Shown here piece by piece: positions 62,552-64,000 of a stretch of 64,000 bases of DNA. Origin of the DNA: Oharaeibacter diazotrophicus (GTDB lineage: Bacteria; Pseudomonadota; Alphaproteobacteria; Rhizobiales; Pleomorphomonadaceae); assembly GCF_004362745.1 (NCBI RefSeq), contig NZ_SNXY01000009.1, positions 310,001 through 374,000 on the forward strand, given 5' to 3'. How positions within the stretch are numbered: position 1 is the stretch's first letter; the number at the start of each line of letters is the position of its first letter. A program made the position numbers and the translations under genes. Below the pieces are notes generated by a model, which was given only the letters and a program-made list of their open reading frames with translations, was not told where the DNA came from and did not search any database.

Positions 62552-64000
62552 TTGGTCCTCGAACAGATCCGCCGCCTTTTCGCCGTGCTGCTGCTCGTGC
62601 TGGCCGCGACGGCGGTCGCCCGCGCCGCCGAGCCGATCTCGGTGCCGGTCGACGCTCCCGCGCTCGACCTGACCTCGGCGCTCGAATACCGCCAGGAGAC
62701 GACGCCGAGCATCCAGGTCTCGACCGCCCCCGGCGCCGACGGCATCGTCCGGCGCATCGAGGTGCGCTCGCGGGGCGGCGAAGCGAACCCGACCTGGGTG
62801 GTGTTCGCGCTCTCCAACACCACCGACCAGCAACTCGACCGCCTGATCGTCGCTCCGCATTTCCGCCTCGCCGGATCGGGCATGATGTGGCCGGACCTCG
62901 GCGCCTCCCGCGTCGCCTCGATCACGCCGAGCCAGGGCTTCGCCCCGGAGCGCCAGCCCTCGCAGGACGCCGACGTCTTCCTGGTCACGCTCGACCCCGG
63001 CACCGTCGTCACCTTCGTCGCCGAACTGCGCACCCGCGACCTGCCGCAGCTGACGCTGTGGGCGCCGAACGCCTACAAGGACAGCGTCAACGCCTACACG
63101 CTCTACCGCGGCATCGTGCTCGGCATCGCCGGCCTGCTGGCGCTGTTCCTGACCATCCTGTTCGTGGTCAAGGGCTCGCTGATGTTCCCGGCCACCGCGG
63201 CGCTGGCCTGGGCGGTGCTGGCCTACATCTCGATCGATTTCGGCTTCTGGAACAAGGTGTTCGACGTCGAGACCGGGTCGGACCAGCTCTACCGTGCCGG
63301 TTCGGAGGTGATGATCGCGGTGACGCTGGTCATCTTCCTCTACGCCTATCTCAACCTCAACCGCTGGCACGTGCGCTACAGCCACGTGCTGCTGATGACG
63401 CTGGCCGCGCTCGCCGCGCTGTTCGGCGTCGCCGCCCACGACCCGTCGATCGCCGCCGGCATCGCGCGGATGGCGCTCGCCGGTCTCGGCGCGCTCGGCA
63501 TGATCCTGATCCTGGCGCTGGCGCTGCGTGGCTACGACCGCGCCATCATGCTGATCCCGACGTGGCTGCTGTTCATCGCCTGGCTCGCCGGCACCGGCCT
63601 GACGGTTTCGGGCCGGCTCGCCAACGACATGGTGCAGCCGGCGCTGTCGGGCGGCCTCGTGCTGCTCGTCCTGCTGCTCGGTTTCACGGTGATGCAGCAC
63701 GCCTTCGCCGGCGGCGCCATCGCCGAGGGGCTGATGAACGATTCGGAGCGGCGCGCCCTGGCGCTGACCGGCGCCGGCGACGTCATCTGGGACTGGGACG
63801 TCACGCGCGACCGCATCTACACCTCCTCGGAGGCCGAGGAGAGCCTCGGCCTGAAGCGCGGCGCGCTCGAGGGCCCCGCGCGCGACTGGCTGGAGATCCT
63901 GCACCCGCAGGACCGCGACCGCTTCAAGGCGACGCTCGACGCCGTGGTCGAGACCCGGCGCGGCCGGCTCGCCCAGACCTTCCGGCTCCGCGCCGCCGAC
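62552..64000 (+). CDS. Membrane-bound PAS sensor, probable EAL/GGDEF protein (5' part)
   Basis: The frame is open at 64000. A TTG start at 62552 is preferred: GGAGAG precedes it and the signal peptide LEQIRRLFAVLLLVLAATAV follows. A GTG at 62474 overlapping the upstream stop is an alternative. An N-terminal periplasmic domain (to about residue 170) is followed by about seven membrane helices (VLGIAGLLALFLTILFVVKG onward), as in 7TMR-DISM receptors, and then a PAS-like domain starting RRALALTGAGDVIWDWDVTR. In Rhizobiales the gene at this place encodes an EAL protein. That output domain lies outside the window and is inferred. Confidence 0.8.
   Translation, partial: MVLEQIRRLFAVLLLVLAATAVARAAEPISVPVDAPALDLTSALEYRQETTPSIQVSTAPGADGIVRRIEVRSRGGEANPTWVVFALSNTTDQQLDRLIVAPHFRLAGSGMMWPDLGASRVASITPSQGFAPERQPSQDADVFLVTLDPGTVVTFVAELRTRDLPQLTLWAPNAYKDSVNAYTLYRGIVLGIAGLLALFLTILFVVKGSLMFPATAALAWAVLAYISIDFGFWNKVFDVETGSDQLYRAGSEVMIAVTLVIFLYAYLNLNRWHVRYSHVLLMTLAALAALFGVAAHDPSIAAGIARMALAGLGALGMILILALALRGYDRAIMLIPTWLLFIAWLAGTGLTVSGRLANDMVQPALSGGLVLLVLLLGFTVMQHAFAGGAIAEGLMNDSERRALALTGAGDVIWDWDVTRDRIYTSSEAEESLGLKRGALEGPARDWLEILHPQDRDRFKATLDAVVETRRGRLAQTFRLRAAD

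Overview
The window comes from a very GC-rich alphaproteobacterium, most likely a member of the Hyphomicrobiales (Rhizobiales). The evidence is a cell-cycle adenine methyltransferase of the CcrM (GANTC) type, an F0 ATP synthase operon in the order atpI-atpB-atpE-atpF'-atpF kept apart from the F1 genes, the neighbourhood mutY-dciA-dsbA-smc, crcB-rluC and HAD phosphatase-ATP12 pairs, and thrC-M16 peptidase-GNAT-EAL at the right end. A Pleomorphomonadaceae-like organism is possible, but the genus cannot be fixed from the sequence. Most of the window is ordinary chromosomal core. No tRNA, rRNA, CRISPR array, IS element or prophage was seen.

Layout. 0-2.3 kb: the 3' end of an alanine dehydrogenase gene, then a minus-strand operon of four small related exported proteins. 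2.5-9.5 kb: RNA methyltransferases (TrmA/RlmD family and TlyA), an MFS transporter, chorismate synthase, a histidine phosphatase and RNase HII. 9.5-12.5 kb: cytochrome bd/CIO-type oxidase (cydAB) and a PAT-type acetyltransferase. 12.6-15.6 kb: F0 ATP synthase operon with a clear sigma70 promoter and a terminator. 15.8-23.1 kb: smc, a DsbA-like protein, dciA, mutY and ccrM, with a CtrA-like box and a GANTC site upstream of ccrM. 23.4-27.3 kb: amn, a HAD phosphatase, an AraC-type regulator and a YbhB-like protein. 27.3-31.3 kb: a FliK/FlhB-C-like pair away from any flagellar cluster, an ABC-F ATPase and a TerB-like protein. 31.4-36.1 kb: kup, a small exported protein, an AT-rich island, crcB and rluC.

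36.3-41.0 kb is the accessory part. It lies between rluC and the HAD-ATP12 pair, which are usually close together in this order. It holds an MxaD-like SRPBCC protein with a YVTN beta-propeller protein, and a candidate ribosomal-peptide locus: a 59-residue precursor-like peptide (38821-39000), an asparagine-synthetase-like lasso-cyclase homologue just downstream, and a divergent sulfotransferase. No leader-binding (B1) or protease (B2) partner is present. This is the best candidate for an undescribed system in the window.

41.0-64 kb: HAD phosphatase and ATP12, an EamA exporter, an exported trypsin-like protease, the glycine cleavage operon gcvT-gcvH-gcvPA-gcvPB under a tandem glycine riboswitch, an SH3-like exported protein, a lipoprotein, ispH-thrB-rnhA-diacylglycerol kinase, a peroxiredoxin with a DsbD-like protein and YqgE, a secreted propeller-like protein, then thrC, an M16 peptidase, an acetyltransferase and the start of a membrane-bound sensor that runs off the window. 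Many intergenic gaps carry perfect GC hairpins, and several of these are duplicated.
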